This document shows positions 21,476 to 31,018 of a DNA stretch of 64,000 nucleotides, piece after piece. The DNA comes from Globisporangium splendens. Taxonomy: Eukaryota > Oomycota > Peronosporomycetes > Pythiales > Pythiaceae. How positions within the stretch are numbered: position 1 is the stretch's first letter; every line of letters begins with the position of its first letter. The notes beneath the pieces were generated by a model that did no database searches, was not told the origin of the DNA, and was given only the letters and a program-made list of their open reading frames with translations. The stretch covers positions 1-64,000 of the forward strand of contig VFIW01000154.1 in NCBI GenBank assembly GCA_006386115.1. Reading direction: 5' to 3'. A program made the position numbers and the translations under genes.

Positions 21476-24400
21476 ATCGGTCACCTGGGCCAAAAAACGG
21501 GAATGGACAGTAGGGGCGGGGCCTCCTACTGGCCCGGAAAAGAGGACTGTTGTTGTGGAAACACAGGACTCTGGCCCCAATGTGCATGATGCACATGCAG
21601 TTTCCACGAGTGAGAACAGTGTCAGTCAAACGTCAAGTTTGATCGTTCTCAAAGTTCATGTAGACGGTATTGCAACGCCTCTACGAGCTTTGGTTGACAC
21701 TGGTGCGTCGAACAATTTTGTTCGAAATGAAGTGATCGTCAGGCATAAAGTACCAATGCCTGATGCGAATGAAGACAAGACGATGGTTATTCGGTTGGCC
21801 AACGGGTCAACTGTGAAGATGCCAAAGCGCGTGGTGCGCTTGGCAATCAAGTGTGAAGATTTCCGAGGTGAAGACGAGTCCATTTTACTCGACCTCGATG
21901 ACAAGTTTGATCTGATTCTGGGCATGCCATGGTTGAAGCGTTTCCAACCTAGCATTGACTGGATGAAGATGAAGATCTCCGTTGACAAGTCACGTGATGT
22001 TGACTTGTGCTGCACAACAACGGATGAAGTGGTGTGGGTTTACACATCTGTGGAAGAGATCCCGGATGGCCCTCGTGATATTGCGGTGTGCGATGGCCCC
22101 CCATGTTCACGAGCGGTACCCATCTTGAAGAAGACTACTGGAGGTGGAGCAGTCAGGCGCCAGAAAAGGACTGTCTCCTTTGCCATCGACCCTAAGAGCG
22201 AGGCGATGTGCGTGGAAGAAACGAATGGGAAAAGAGCCGAAGAGCCATCCCGAGAGAAGAAGACCAGCAAGAAGAGTGTCCCGTGTGCCCCTGATCAAGG
22301 TACAAGTTACGGTGACGAAGGAAGTGTCCAAGCACAAGACATTTCAAGCGAGTTTGCGAATATCGCGGTCTACAATGAAGGTGGTGACGTGGATGTAATC
22401 CGTCACGTGAAGATTGAAAATCCTCCAAGCTCTGTTGAAGATTTGGTTTCCTTGCCGTGGATGAGCAAGAAGACGCTGAAGCGTAGCCTAGCGAAAGGCG
22501 AAATTTCGCAGGTCTGCATGATCGTCGATGTTGACGATGCAGAAGACATCAACACAGTATCAGCAACGGAGGCTGAAGTGTTCGATGAGAAGACACGGAA
22601 GGAGAGGTTCGAGGAGCAGTCGTGGGACGCTCTCAAGAAGAACCCCGTGTATGAACTTGTCAAGGAATATGAGGACATATTCCCAGACAAAGTGCCGGAC
22701 GAATTGCCATTCGATAGAGGCGTTCGTCATGAGATTGACATACTTCCTGGCACGAAGTATTGTATCACACGGCAGTGGCCGTTGCCAAGAGAACAAGTCG
22801 TTGCGATCGACGAGTTCTTTGCGCAACGCGCTAAGGCTGGGCATGTGCGAGAGAGCAAGTCTCCACATTGTAGCCCAACCTTCTGTGTGAAGAAGGCAAC
22901 TGGTGGTTGGCGCATTGTTCACGCCTTCAACAAGCTGAACGACGCTACCATTCCAGCCCAGACTCCGGTTCCACGCAAGGATATGATCCTCGATGGAATG
23001 GTTGGCAGTACTGTCTTCAGTGCTATCGATCTGAAAGATGGGTTCTATCAGATTCGAATGCGCGAAGACGATGTACCACTAACCGCAGTGAGTACCCCGA
23101 GTGGTATGCTGTGGGAATGGTTAGTGATGCCACAGGGTTTGAAGAACGCTCCTGCGACTTTCAATAGGATGGCCACGAATCTACTTCGTCCATTGAGAGG
23201 GTTTGCACCGAGTTACTTTGACGATATATTCGTTCATAGTAAAACCACGGGTGAAAAGTCTGACGTTGATGTTCATCTTGACCACCTCCGTCAAGTCTTT
23301 CAGGTCATGCGAGAGAACAAGCTCTACGCTAACCTGAAGAAGTGCATATTCTTTGCACCAGAGATCCCCGTTCTCGGCTGCTTTGTGGGAAAGCATGGTG
23401 TTCGAGTTGATCCGGAGAAGGTCAAAGCTATTGACGATTGGCCTGTGCCTCAGAACGTCAAACAGCTGAGACAATGGCTGGGTCCGGCCAACTACTTGCA
23501 CAAGTACACGCGCAATTATGTAGCGTTGGTGCAACCCCTCACACAGCTCCTGAAGAAGGACATTGAGTGGGAGTGGTCCAGTGACCACCAAATGGCATTT
23601 GCCGAAGTGAAGAGGAGTCTGCGAGAAGCTCCCGTGCTGGCAATTGCAAACCACGACAAGCCTTTTCATGTGGTTTGCGATGCAAGCGATTATGCCATCG
23701 GTTGCGCCTTGATGCAACACGATGATGAGGGTCATGAGCGAGTTGTGTCGTATCAGTCACGACAACTCCGACCCGCAGAACGGAACTACCCAGTTCACGA
23801 CAAGGAACTTCTGGCGATGAAGTATTCTTTGGTCAAGTTCCGTGTGTATCTGCTTGGCGAGGAGCGCTTCGCGATCTACACAGATCATGCGTCGCTGCGT
23901 ACAGCGGTAAAGACTCCTCACTTGTCGCAAAGAATGGCGAGATGGTTCTCCTTCTTTGCAGAGTACAACTTTGTTGTGCACTACAAGCCAGGCAAGACGA
24001 ACATCTTAGCCGATGCGCTGTCAAGACGTCCGGACTATGATCCGAAGACCAAGAGTGAAGACACGGACGGAGCGTGTCGACTCTGTGAAGACATTCAAGC
24101 GATCGCAGTGCAAGCAACGACTACAGTGCGAGAAGACATTGTCGAAGGGTACAAGTCTGACGAAACATGTCAGGACTTGTTGAAGTATTTCAAGGACCCT
24201 TCGGACAAAGCACTGCAGAGCTTGCCTGCTCGAACAAGGTCGCGAGTTCACCGCTTCCGAGTACACAATGGGTTGTTGTACTACGCGGTTGAACAAGGGG
24301 ATACAGCAAGGGTTGTTGTTCCCAACGACGAAGGTCTGCGTCATCGACTCTTGTATGAGTACCATGACAGTACTTCGGGTGGCCATCTCGGACGTGAGAA

Positions 24401-26252
24401 AACGTTTCTCAGCCTTTCCCGGGATTACTACTGGCCACACATGTACAAGTGGGTTCGCAAGTATGTGAGGACTTGCGAGATCTGCCAACGAGTGAAACCT
24501 TCTGGTTCCACTCAGGCCCCACTTCGTTCATTGGCTGTCCCATCGGACAGTTGGAAGTCTGTGAGTATGGATTTCATATTCGGACTTCCACGTGACAAAC
24601 ACGGACGCAACGGCATCCTTGTGTTTGTGGACCGATTCAGCAAGATGGTCCATCTTGCGCCTGTTTCGGACAAGATCTCAGCCGAAATGACGGCCAAGGT
24701 CTTTGTAGACGTCGTATTCCGTTTGCATGGCCTACCAGTCGAGATCGTGTCTGACCGTGACACTCGGTTTACGTCCAAGTTCTGGCGTGCACTGTTCGGA
24801 CTTCTGGACACCAAGTTGGCCATGTCAACAGCGGCACATCCTGAAACGGATGGTCAAACTGAACGAGTGAATCGTGTCCTGGAAGACGTGTTGCGCAGTT
24901 ATGCGACGTCTTTCGGAGAGTGGAGTGAGTTTCTCCCTCTTGCCGAGTTTGCGTTGAACAACTCCACGCATGTCTCGACGGGTCACTCTCCATTTTATGT
25001 GAACTATGGCATTCATCCCCGAGTGCCTGCTTCCATAATGGGTGAGGTCTCTACCTTAAGTGGGGGAGGGACTACGGCTAAAGGCAATAAGCCGCAGTCG
25101 TCGTATGACCTGAATGCTGTTGCCGAGTTAAAAGCAAATTTTGACTCGATGAAACCCCTCAACGACCTAACAAGTCGTGAGGAACAGCAAGTCGATGACT
25201 TTGTTGTGAGGAGACAAGCCGTTGTGAGGTTTGTTCGAGACGCAATCGCGAAGGCTCAGGATCTGCAAAAGGAGCAAGCAGACAAGAGCGGAAGGAAGAA
25301 CAAGCAAGTTTATAAGATCAACGATCTTGTATTACTTAGCACGGCGAACCTGCCTGAACATGCAGTGTCCAACTTGGGAAGCTCGAAGCTTCTGCCAAGG
25401 TTCATTGGACCGTTCAAGGTGGTTAAATGCAATGGTGATGCCTATACGCTAGACATACCTACACGCATGCGTCTACACCCTACATTTTATGTGGGTAGAC
25501 TAAAGCCTTACCTTCCAAGCGGATCAGCTGATCCTACGAGATCTTCCGCAAACGATCAAGCTGATCTTGAAGACTCTCCACTTGATTGCGAAGAGCAAAC
25601 AGCTCATCGCTTTGGAGATTCTTCTCGGCGTAAAGGCGCTGAAGCACATCGAAGGACTCCTCCTTCACAGCTCCCAGCACGAGAAGGCGCGAGTTATACT
25701 CCTTGCGGAGTACCTCAAGAGCCGTCCCTGCCTCTTCCACAGAGCGCAGTAGACGTTCGTGATGCATTTCACGAGCCTTCTCAGCCTTTTGGAGTCGCTC
25801 AAGTTCGCCCTGGACTTGCTCGAACCGTTGCTCGAAACGGGACTCCAAAGCCAGGTACTGAGCGGGACCAAAGGTCAGCGAGTCGATCCGCGACTCCTGC
25901 TCCTTCACTTGGTCCTCGAGGCTCTCGCACCGATCCGAAAGGATCGCATCGCGAACTTCCAGTGTCTCAATCTGAGCGCGATGAGCACTCTTCCACTTCC
26001 AGAGTCGCTCAATCGTTTTCGCGTTCAGCCCCACCCCCATTGATAGACTCTCAGGGAGATCATCGCTGGGTGGTTGAGTCGATTGTTGATCATGAGGATC
26101 GACCGACTCGTGGGAAGAAGCGGTTGAGCCCTCAACGCTTCTACAGAGTTCGGTGGCGTGGATATCCACCGAGCTCGGACACGTGGGAACCACGTCAGAC
26201 ATTGGAGTCTGATGTTCCCGACGTGGTCCGCAGCTACGAGAACCGCTTGTAG
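21351..26252 (+). CDS. Gypsy-2 pol: protease, RT, RNase H, integrase, chromodomain
   Basis: 1633-codon uninterrupted frame. In order: retropepsin L-V-D-T-G-A-S-N-N-F-V (about residue 114); RT with D-L-K-D-G-F-Y-Q-I and Y-F-D-D-I-F-V (about 560-630); RNase H with V-V-C-D-A-S-D and I-Y-T-D-H-A-S (about 765-850); integrase finger H-x(n)-H...C-E-I-C and catalytic core with M-D-F-I-F-G, S-D-R-D-T-R-F and H-P-E-T-D-G-Q-T-E-R (about 1005-1185); a Pro/Ser-rich linker (about 1395-1565); and a C-terminal chromodomain (V-V-E-S-I-V-D-H ... Y-R-V-R-W-R-G-Y ... T-W-E-P). The linker lies over the antisense ORF and has little domain character itself. The true start is unclear because upstream gag is damaged. 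Chromodomains of this kind steer integration to marked chromatin. Confidence 0.93.
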   Translation: MVLATMGSVSVAGRGHFARNCLCLNDTECSFEQPRFLRSSVRSVTWAKKREWTVGAGPPTGPEKRTVVVETQDSGPNVHDAHAVSTSENSVSQTSSLIVLKVHVDGIATPLRALVDTGASNNFVRNEVIVRHKVPMPDANEDKTMVIRLANGSTVKMPKRVVRLAIKCEDFRGEDESILLDLDDKFDLILGMPWLKRFQPSIDWMKMKISVDKSRDVDLCCTTTDEVVWVYTSVEEIPDGPRDIAVCDGPPCSRAVPILKKTTGGGAVRRQKRTVSFAIDPKSEAMCVEETNGKRAEEPSREKKTSKKSVPCAPDQGTSYGDEGSVQAQDISSEFANIAVYNEGGDVDVIRHVKIENPPSSVEDLVSLPWMSKKTLKRSLAKGEISQVCMIVDVDDAEDINTVSATEAEVFDEKTRKERFEEQSWDALKKNPVYELVKEYEDIFPDKVPDELPFDRGVRHEIDILPGTKYCITRQWPLPREQVVAIDEFFAQRAKAGHVRESKSPHCSPTFCVKKATGGWRIVHAFNKLNDATIPAQTPVPRKDMILDGMVGSTVFSAIDLKDGFYQIRMREDDVPLTAVSTPSGMLWEWLVMPQGLKNAPATFNRMATNLLRPLRGFAPSYFDDIFVHSKTTGEKSDVDVHLDHLRQVFQVMRENKLYANLKKCIFFAPEIPVLGCFVGKHGVRVDPEKVKAIDDWPVPQNVKQLRQWLGPANYLHKYTRNYVALVQPLTQLLKKDIEWEWSSDHQMAFAEVKRSLREAPVLAIANHDKPFHVVCDASDYAIGCALMQHDDEGHERVVSYQSRQLRPAERNYPVHDKELLAMKYSLVKFRVYLLGEERFAIYTDHASLRTAVKTPHLSQRMARWFSFFAEYNFVVHYKPGKTNILADALSRRPDYDPKTKSEDTDGACRLCEDIQAIAVQATTTVREDIVEGYKSDETCQDLLKYFKDPSDKALQSLPARTRSRVHRFRVHNGLLYYAVEQGDTARVVVPNDEGLRHRLLYEYHDSTSGGHLGREKTFLSLSRDYYWPHMYKWVRKYVRTCEICQRVKPSGSTQAPLRSLAVPSDSWKSVSMDFIFGLPRDKHGRNGILVFVDRFSKMVHLAPVSDKISAEMTAKVFVDVVFRLHGLPVEIVSDRDTRFTSKFWRALFGLLDTKLAMSTAAHPETDGQTERVNRVLEDVLRSYATSFGEWSEFLPLAEFALNNSTHVSTGHSPFYVNYGIHPRVPASIMGEVSTLSGGGTTAKGNKPQSSYDLNAVAELKANFDSMKPLNDLTSREEQQVDDFVVRRQAVVRFVRDAIAKAQDLQKEQADKSGRKNKQVYKINDLVLLSTANLPEHAVSNLGSSKLLPRFIGPFKVVKCNGDAYTLDIPTRMRLHPTFYVGRLKPYLPSGSADPTRSSANDQADLEDSPLDCEEQTAHRFGDSSRRKGAEAHRRTPPSQLPAREGASYTPCGVPQEPSLPLPQSAVDVRDAFHEPSQPFGVAQVRPGLARTVARNGTPKPGTERDQRSASRSATPAPSLGPRGSRTDPKGSHRELPVSQSERDEHSSTSRVAQSFSRSAPPPLIDSQGDHRWVVESIVDHEDRPTRGKKRLSPQRFYRVRWRGYPPSSDTWEPRQTLESDVPDVVRSYENRL

Positions 26253-26697
26253 CGTCGCCAGGGGCGACACTACGACGACCAGAGCTGGGATTCGCTCTGT
26301 CGTCAGCAGGAGTTCTTCTTTGGGCACGAGCATTGCCACGGCGAAGAAGACGCTCCATCTTGTTCTCGTTCTCAAGACGAACGAATGTTCGCCATGAGTC
26401 TCTCTGGGCTGCGATGTGTTGGTTCGGATCATCACGATTGTTGATCCGACGCCAACTGAAGAACCGCTCCTTGTAGAACTCGAGATCCCCCTTCTTCTTC
26501 AGAATGGGAGATATGTCGAAGAGTTCTGGAGCTGTCTGCTGTCGCTTGGACAACGGACGTTCTTCACCTTGGTTCACTTGGTCACTTGGTCGCTTCATGG
26601 CCGATTGGAAAGTGAACTGCTCCGAAAGGTCTGCAAAAGTACGCAAGGTACTTGTGACTTTAAGGAGGGGATGATGTAATGGGCTATACCTAGCCAT
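25534..26697 (-). CDS. Antisense coiled-coil ORF in the 3' region of Gypsy-2
   Basis: 387 open codons on the strand opposite pol, overlapping the pol linker and chromodomain and about 420 bp beyond the pol stop. The first ATG is in the 3' LTR (26697); a second in-frame ATG (M-K-R-P-S-D) is at 26598. The N-terminal half is basic and charged (F-F-S-W-R-R-I-N-N-R), the middle is Ser/Pro/Asp-rich, and the C-terminal about 170 residues are heptad-rich. Its C-terminus is conserved in Gypsy-1. Its third codon positions fall on second positions of pol codons, so synonymous changes here alter pol. No family recognised; a captured host gene fragment or a regulatory accessory protein are both possible. 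Confidence 0.55.
   Translation of the reverse strand: MARYSPLHHPLLKVTSTLRTFADLSEQFTFQSAMKRPSDQVNQGEERPLSKRQQTAPELFDISPILKKKGDLEFYKERFFSWRRINNRDDPNQHIAAQRDSWRTFVRLENENKMERLLRRGNARAQRRTPADDRANPSSGRRSVAPGDATSGSRSCGPRREHQTPMSDVVPTCPSSVDIHATELCRSVEGSTASSHESVDPHDQQSTQPPSDDLPESLSMGVGLNAKTIERLWKWKSAHRAQIETLEVRDAILSDRCESLEDQVKEQESRIDSLTFGPAQYLALESRFEQRFEQVQGELERLQKAEKAREMHHERLLRSVEEAGTALEVLRKEYNSRLLVLGAVKEESFDVLQRLYAEKNLQSDELFALRNQVESLQDQLDRLRKIS
26662..26674 (+). promoter_or_regulatory. Gypsy-2 polypurine tract
   Basis: AAGGAGGGGATGA immediately before the 3' LTR start TGTAATGGG. This is the usual position for second-strand priming. Confidence 0.7.
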
Positions 26698-27323
26698 TAC
26701 ATGAAGGTGGATCTGTTCTCAGATCTAGTGTGCCACACACCACCTTCAGTGCGCATTGTGGAGAGACAAATAACAAAGGGATTACAGTACGACAGTCCCC
26801 ACATGCACATGTGACGTCATACCATGACGTCACGAGCGCTCTCTGTGCTGATCAGTGCAGAATGTTGTTCACATGTACTAATCAGTACAGAGTGATGACA
26901 TCCATGTACTAATCAAGTACCGAGTGATGGTTCCTACTTGGGAAACTGCACTGGTGATGAGACCAACGTGTCTCTGCCACCTAAAGTGAGTGGCTGTAGC
27001 CAATCACTTTGCAGGGAATTTTCCACGGGACTTCAAGTTCAAGCTTCTCGAAGATCTCGTGGGTTCAACCTCAGTGTACCCAAGGTTTTATCAGATTCAT
27101 AGGTTTTATTGTGTATGTTTAGGTTTTAGTTATAAAACCTCTAGGAGCCCTTGGGGTTCATTTACATGTAGCAACAGGAACCATAAGCATTTTAAATCAG
27201 TTGCAAATTTTCCTTCAAGTACTCAAGTCGTTCTTCTCTCCCTCCAAGTCGGGAGATCGCTTCCTCGTCGCACAAGCGTGTGTGCTGTGTTTTGGGGACT
27301 GTTGTGAACAGCGCCCCATTACA
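26675..27323 (+). repeat. 3' LTR of Gypsy-2 (649 bp), with a divergent end
   Basis: TGTAATGGG to CCATTACA. Relative to the 5' LTR I count about nine substitutions and one 4-bp deletion in the first about 500 bp, but about twenty differences in the last about 130 bp. The paired TGACGTCA boxes are kept. Confidence 0.92.
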
Positions 27324-27328
27324 GGTGA

Positions 27329-30038
27329 AGACTCAGCGGGTGCTTGAGTTGGTCCACACTGACGTGAAGGAACTGATGCAAACCAAGACCCCAGGAGGAT
27401 GTCTTTATGCGATTGTGTTCGTTGATGTCTACTCTCGACACGTGTCGGTCTGCTTCATGAAGAAGAAATCTGAAGCCCTCGACAAATTCAAGATTTTCAA
27501 GTCTGAACTCGAGAACTTGACCGACTGCAAAATCAAGCGTCTCAGGTCCGACAACGGTGGCGAGTACACTAGCAAACGTTTCGTCGACTACTTGGTTGGT
27601 TTCGGCATCAAGCACGAGAAGACTGTGCCGTATACTCCCCAGCAGAACGGTATGGCCGAGCGCATGAACCGAACTCTCGTTGAGATGGCGCGTTGCATGC
27701 TGTACCACGAGTCTGTCGACAAGAAGTGGTGGGCCGAAGCAGTAAACACTGCGGCCTGGATCATCAACCGGATCCCCAACTCAGTCAACACCAAGACCCC
27801 GCATGAGCTGATCTACGGACGACGCCCCAACATGAAAAACCTAAAGGTGTTTGGCGCGTTAGGGTACGCCCATATCCCGAAGGAAAAACGCAAGAAGCTC
27901 GACGCCAAGGCATTCAAATGCCGTTTCCTCGGATATTCAGAGACGTCGAAGGGTTACCGCGTTCTTCATGTGGCCACCGGGCTGGTGCACATTGTCCGCA
28001 CTGTGAAGTTTATGGAGACTTCGCGTCTGGATCTCCAACAGCTGAGCATCGAGTCCGACTCTGACGATGAGTCTGAGACTGAGGATCAAGAGGTGCATGA
28101 CCGCAGCCTCGTCCTACCCGAAGCAAAGTCTGAGATCGTGACTCAGGACTACGTCTTTGAGGAGCCGTCTAACATGATCGTCGAGGCTCCAGCCCGGATG
28201 CTTACTCGGTCTCGAGCTCGAGCGTTGATGAACGAGCCTGAGCCTGAAGACCGTCAGCCACCAAGAAAGAAGCTTATTCGAACTCCGGTCTACTCTGGTC
28301 CGAAACGACAGAAGACCGACCAAGTCCAAGCCAGTGGGAGCGACGACGAGCATGACCGATATGCGCTCGTCAATCCCAATGAGCATGCGCTCTTGGCAAG
28401 CGAGGCCCCAAAACATTTCAGGGAGGCCACGAGCCGTGAAGACCACGCGAAGCGGAAGGAAGCGATGGAATCCGAACTGAAATCATTAGTGGCAAATGGT
28501 ACGTGGGATTTGGTTCCCTGACCAAAGAGCCAGAAGCCGATCGGATCCCGATGGGTATTCGCCCTGAAGAAGAACGAGCGAGGTGAAGTTGTCCGGTGCA
28601 AAGCTCGCATCGTTGCAAAGGGCTACTCCCAGTGCCATGGCATCGACTATGAAGAAACTTATGCACCGGTTGCTGCATTGACCTCGGTTCGAGCGTTCCT
28701 CGCAACGAGCTGCTCTGAGCAGATGGATGTTCAGCAGTGGGACGTCGACACAGCCTTCCTGTATGGCGACCTTGAAGAAACAATCTTCATGGAGGTCCCA
28801 GAAGGATCGCTCGAATTCTTGCTCAAGTTCGGCACCAAGGACATCGGAAACACGGCTGACATCGATGACAACCAACTCGTATGCAGACTGCGCAAGAGTC
28901 TCTACGGTCTGAAACAAGCGTCCCGCGTATGGAACGAGACCATCGACAGCTGCCTGTGCGAGATTGGATTCGAACCAACAGACGCTGACCCGTGCGTCTA
29001 CACCAAGCGCCAGGGTAACTCCAAATGCCTTTTGTGTCTGTACGTCGATGACATGCTCATCGCGTCGAACGACCAGGCGATGATCGCTGGAGTGAAGCAA
29101 GCCATCAGCAAGCGCTTCAAGATCAAGGACCTCGGGCAAGCTCGCTTCATCTTGGGCATCGAGGTGCATCACGACATTTCTGCCAAGACGCTGAGCATCA
29201 GCCAGAAGAGTTACATCGACTCAGTGATCGAGCGATTCGGCCAGACTAATGCCGCGCCAAGCCTGACTCCGATCGATCCCAGTACCCATCTCAGCAAAGG
29301 TGATGAGGCACAATCCGAAGCGGATGCGGCCGAAATGAAGACGAAGCCCTACTGGTCGCTCATCGGTAGTCTGACGTATTTCGCGTGCGGTACCCGACCC
29401 GACATCGCTGTCGCGGTCGCGAGGCTGAGTCGGTTCCTTGAGAACCCTGGACCGAAGCACTGGGGCGCAGGCATCAAGGTCGTCAAGTATTTGAAGAAGA
29501 CCAAGGACGTTGGAATCGTCTACGATGGGAGCCTCGAGTCGAAGCTGAGTGCCTTCTGCGACGCCGACTGGGCGTGTGACCGCAATGATCGACGCTCCAT
29601 GAGTGGCATCCTGCTGATGCTCTGCGGTGGCCCCATTGCCTGGCGCGCCACGTTCCAGAAGACTGTAGCTTTGAGCACGACTGAAGCCGAGTACATGGCT
29701 CTCTGTGACTGCGTCAAGGAGTGCGTCTGGATGCGCACGCTTCTCAAGAACATAGGATTGGAGCAATATGAAGCGACTCCGGTCTTCGAAGACAACCAAG
29801 GCGCCATCGCACTCGCCAAGAACATTGGGTATCAAGCGCGAACCAAGCACATTGACATCCGCTACCATTTCATCCGCGAGAAACTCAAAGAAAACGAAAT
29901 CGTCCTGGAGTACGTCGAGTCCAAGAACCAAATCGTAGACTACCTGACCAAGGGTCTGTCATCTAAGACTCTCCGCTACCTCATGGAGAAGTGCAACGTC
30001 AAGCATGTTCAAGGGAAAGATTGTGAAGCGAGTGGGGG
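27329..30038 (+). CDS. Copia-A integrase core, RT and RNase H (3' half of pol), one in-frame TGA
   Basis: Continues the frame of 18088-19462. Integrase core H-T-D-V, R-S-D-N-G-G-E-Y and N-G-M-A-E-R-M-N; then a linker; RT with D-V-D-T-A-F-L-Y-G and L-Y-V-D-D-M (YVDD box at about 29041); RNase H ending T-K-H-I-D-I-R-Y-H-F. A TGA at 28519-28521 (in G-T-W-D-L-V-P-stop-P-K) interrupts the frame at the start of RT; reading resumes in the same frame. The last codons run into the 3' LTR (stop at 30069 inside it). Confidence 0.88.
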
Positions 30039-30387
30039 TGTTGGGAATGCCCTTGCACAATCCGAATAGTTTCCCAAGTTGAAGAGGGGACTTGACTGGT
30101 GACGCGGGCGGCGTGTTTCTGCCAGTTAAGTGAGTTGCGTCAGCCAATCACTTTAATGGGAATTTTACAGGACTTCAAGTTCAAGTTCAATGGGTTGAAC
30201 CTCAAACGTACCCAAGGTTTTATATATCAGTTCACTACGTTTTTCTGCATGTGTAGGTTTTACGAATATAACCTCTAGGAGCCCTTGGGGTGAATTAGGT
30301 GTAGCGATGGAAACGTAACTGCTTATCAATCTCACTTTCAAATCTGCCTTCGCACAACAACAACACTTTCAGCAACGCCTTTCAAGT
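30039..30387 (+). repeat. 3' LTR of Copia-A (349 bp)
   Basis: TGTTGGGAATG to TTTCAAGT, nearly identical to the 5' LTR, preceded by AGTGGGGG. Followed by GCGAT, the right copy of the target duplication. Confidence 0.9.
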
Positions 30388-31018
30388 GCGATAGACACTC
30401 GCCCCCGTCATTGCAGCTGCTATGACATTCCACTGCACCCATCGCAAACACACAGAACAGCAACATCAGCAGCATTAGTGTTATATGCCATCTCTAAGAA
30501 ATGAGCGGATAATTTCACATCGTACGTCGTTGACAAGCAGAACCCGTGAAGCCTTCCATGCAGTGGCAGTCGCCCGTTTCACGGTTGCAGACCCCCTTGT
30601 TCAAGCATTCCACCTTGCAGTGCGCATCGTCAGTCGCGCGCGCTGGCGCCACCCACGCCTTGCCAACAGGACACCGATCTACTCAATACACCATAAAAAG
30701 CGTACTTGTAAGCTTTCCACGGAAGTAGCTGCATTGAAAGCAAAATGCAAAGGCAAACGTATGCTGGGAGCAATCAAAGCCGGTATGCCGAGCGTCACAG
30801 ACGCACAGGTTCTGCGGCGTGCACTTCCCGTAGCCCGAACAGATCTTGTTGTTGTAAGTTCCGCGCGGACACGAGGCTCCGCATTCGCGCACAACAAGGA
30901 CAGCAACACAGAGTGCAACAACCAAGAGTTGTCTCCATGTCCAAAGCTTGCACGAAGAGCTCATAGCTGCGCGCAGCAGCACACACAATGCGCGTCTCGA
31001 ATACCGCTTAATGCTCAA
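30388..31018 (-). pseudogene. Secreted EGF-type modular protein, 5' part (exons 1, 2, 3a), split by Copia-A
   Basis: Exon 1 encodes a signal peptide (M-S-S-S-C-K-L-W-T-W then a Leu/Val/Ala core) and an EGF-like unit C-P-R-G-T-Y ... C-D-A-R-H-T-G-F-D-C-S. Exon 2 (about 30526-30678) encodes C-P-V-G-K-A-W ... C-L-N-K-G-V-C ... G-F-T-G-S-A-C-Q. Exon 3 starts at 30432 and runs to the insertion at 30388, continuing at 17728 to donor GTAAGC after 17606. Across the empty site the frame stays open, with phase matching on both sides. The expected donor after exon 1 reads C|ATACGT, without GT. The start is either of two in-frame ATGs, 31018 or 30964. Confidence 0.82.

Larger units (their letters stand above)
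19463..27323 (+). mobile_element. Gypsy-2: complete chromodomain Ty3/gypsy retrotransposon nested in Copia-A
   Basis: Full-length plus-strand element of 7861 bp with two 649-bp LTRs, a tRNA-type primer-binding site, gag (broken), a 1633-codon pol frame ending in a chromodomain, a long antisense ORF in the 3' region, and a purine-rich tract (AAGGAGGGGATGA) before the 3' LTR. The target duplication is GGTGA. Gag carries a nonsense codon and a damaged zinc-knuckle duplication, so this copy would need gag from another source to move. Confidence 0.95.
17734..30387 (+). mobile_element. Copia-A: young Ty1/copia retrotransposon inside an EGF gene exon
   Basis: Plus-strand element with 350/349-bp LTRs that differ by two substitutions and one 1-bp indel by my reading, a primer-binding site overlapping the gag ATG, gag-pol, and a purine tract (AGTGGGGG) before the 3' LTR. 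Gypsy-2 is inserted in the integrase region at 19462. Without Gypsy-2 the element is about 4.8 kb. It runs antisense to the EGF gene it disrupts. Confidence 0.93.
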
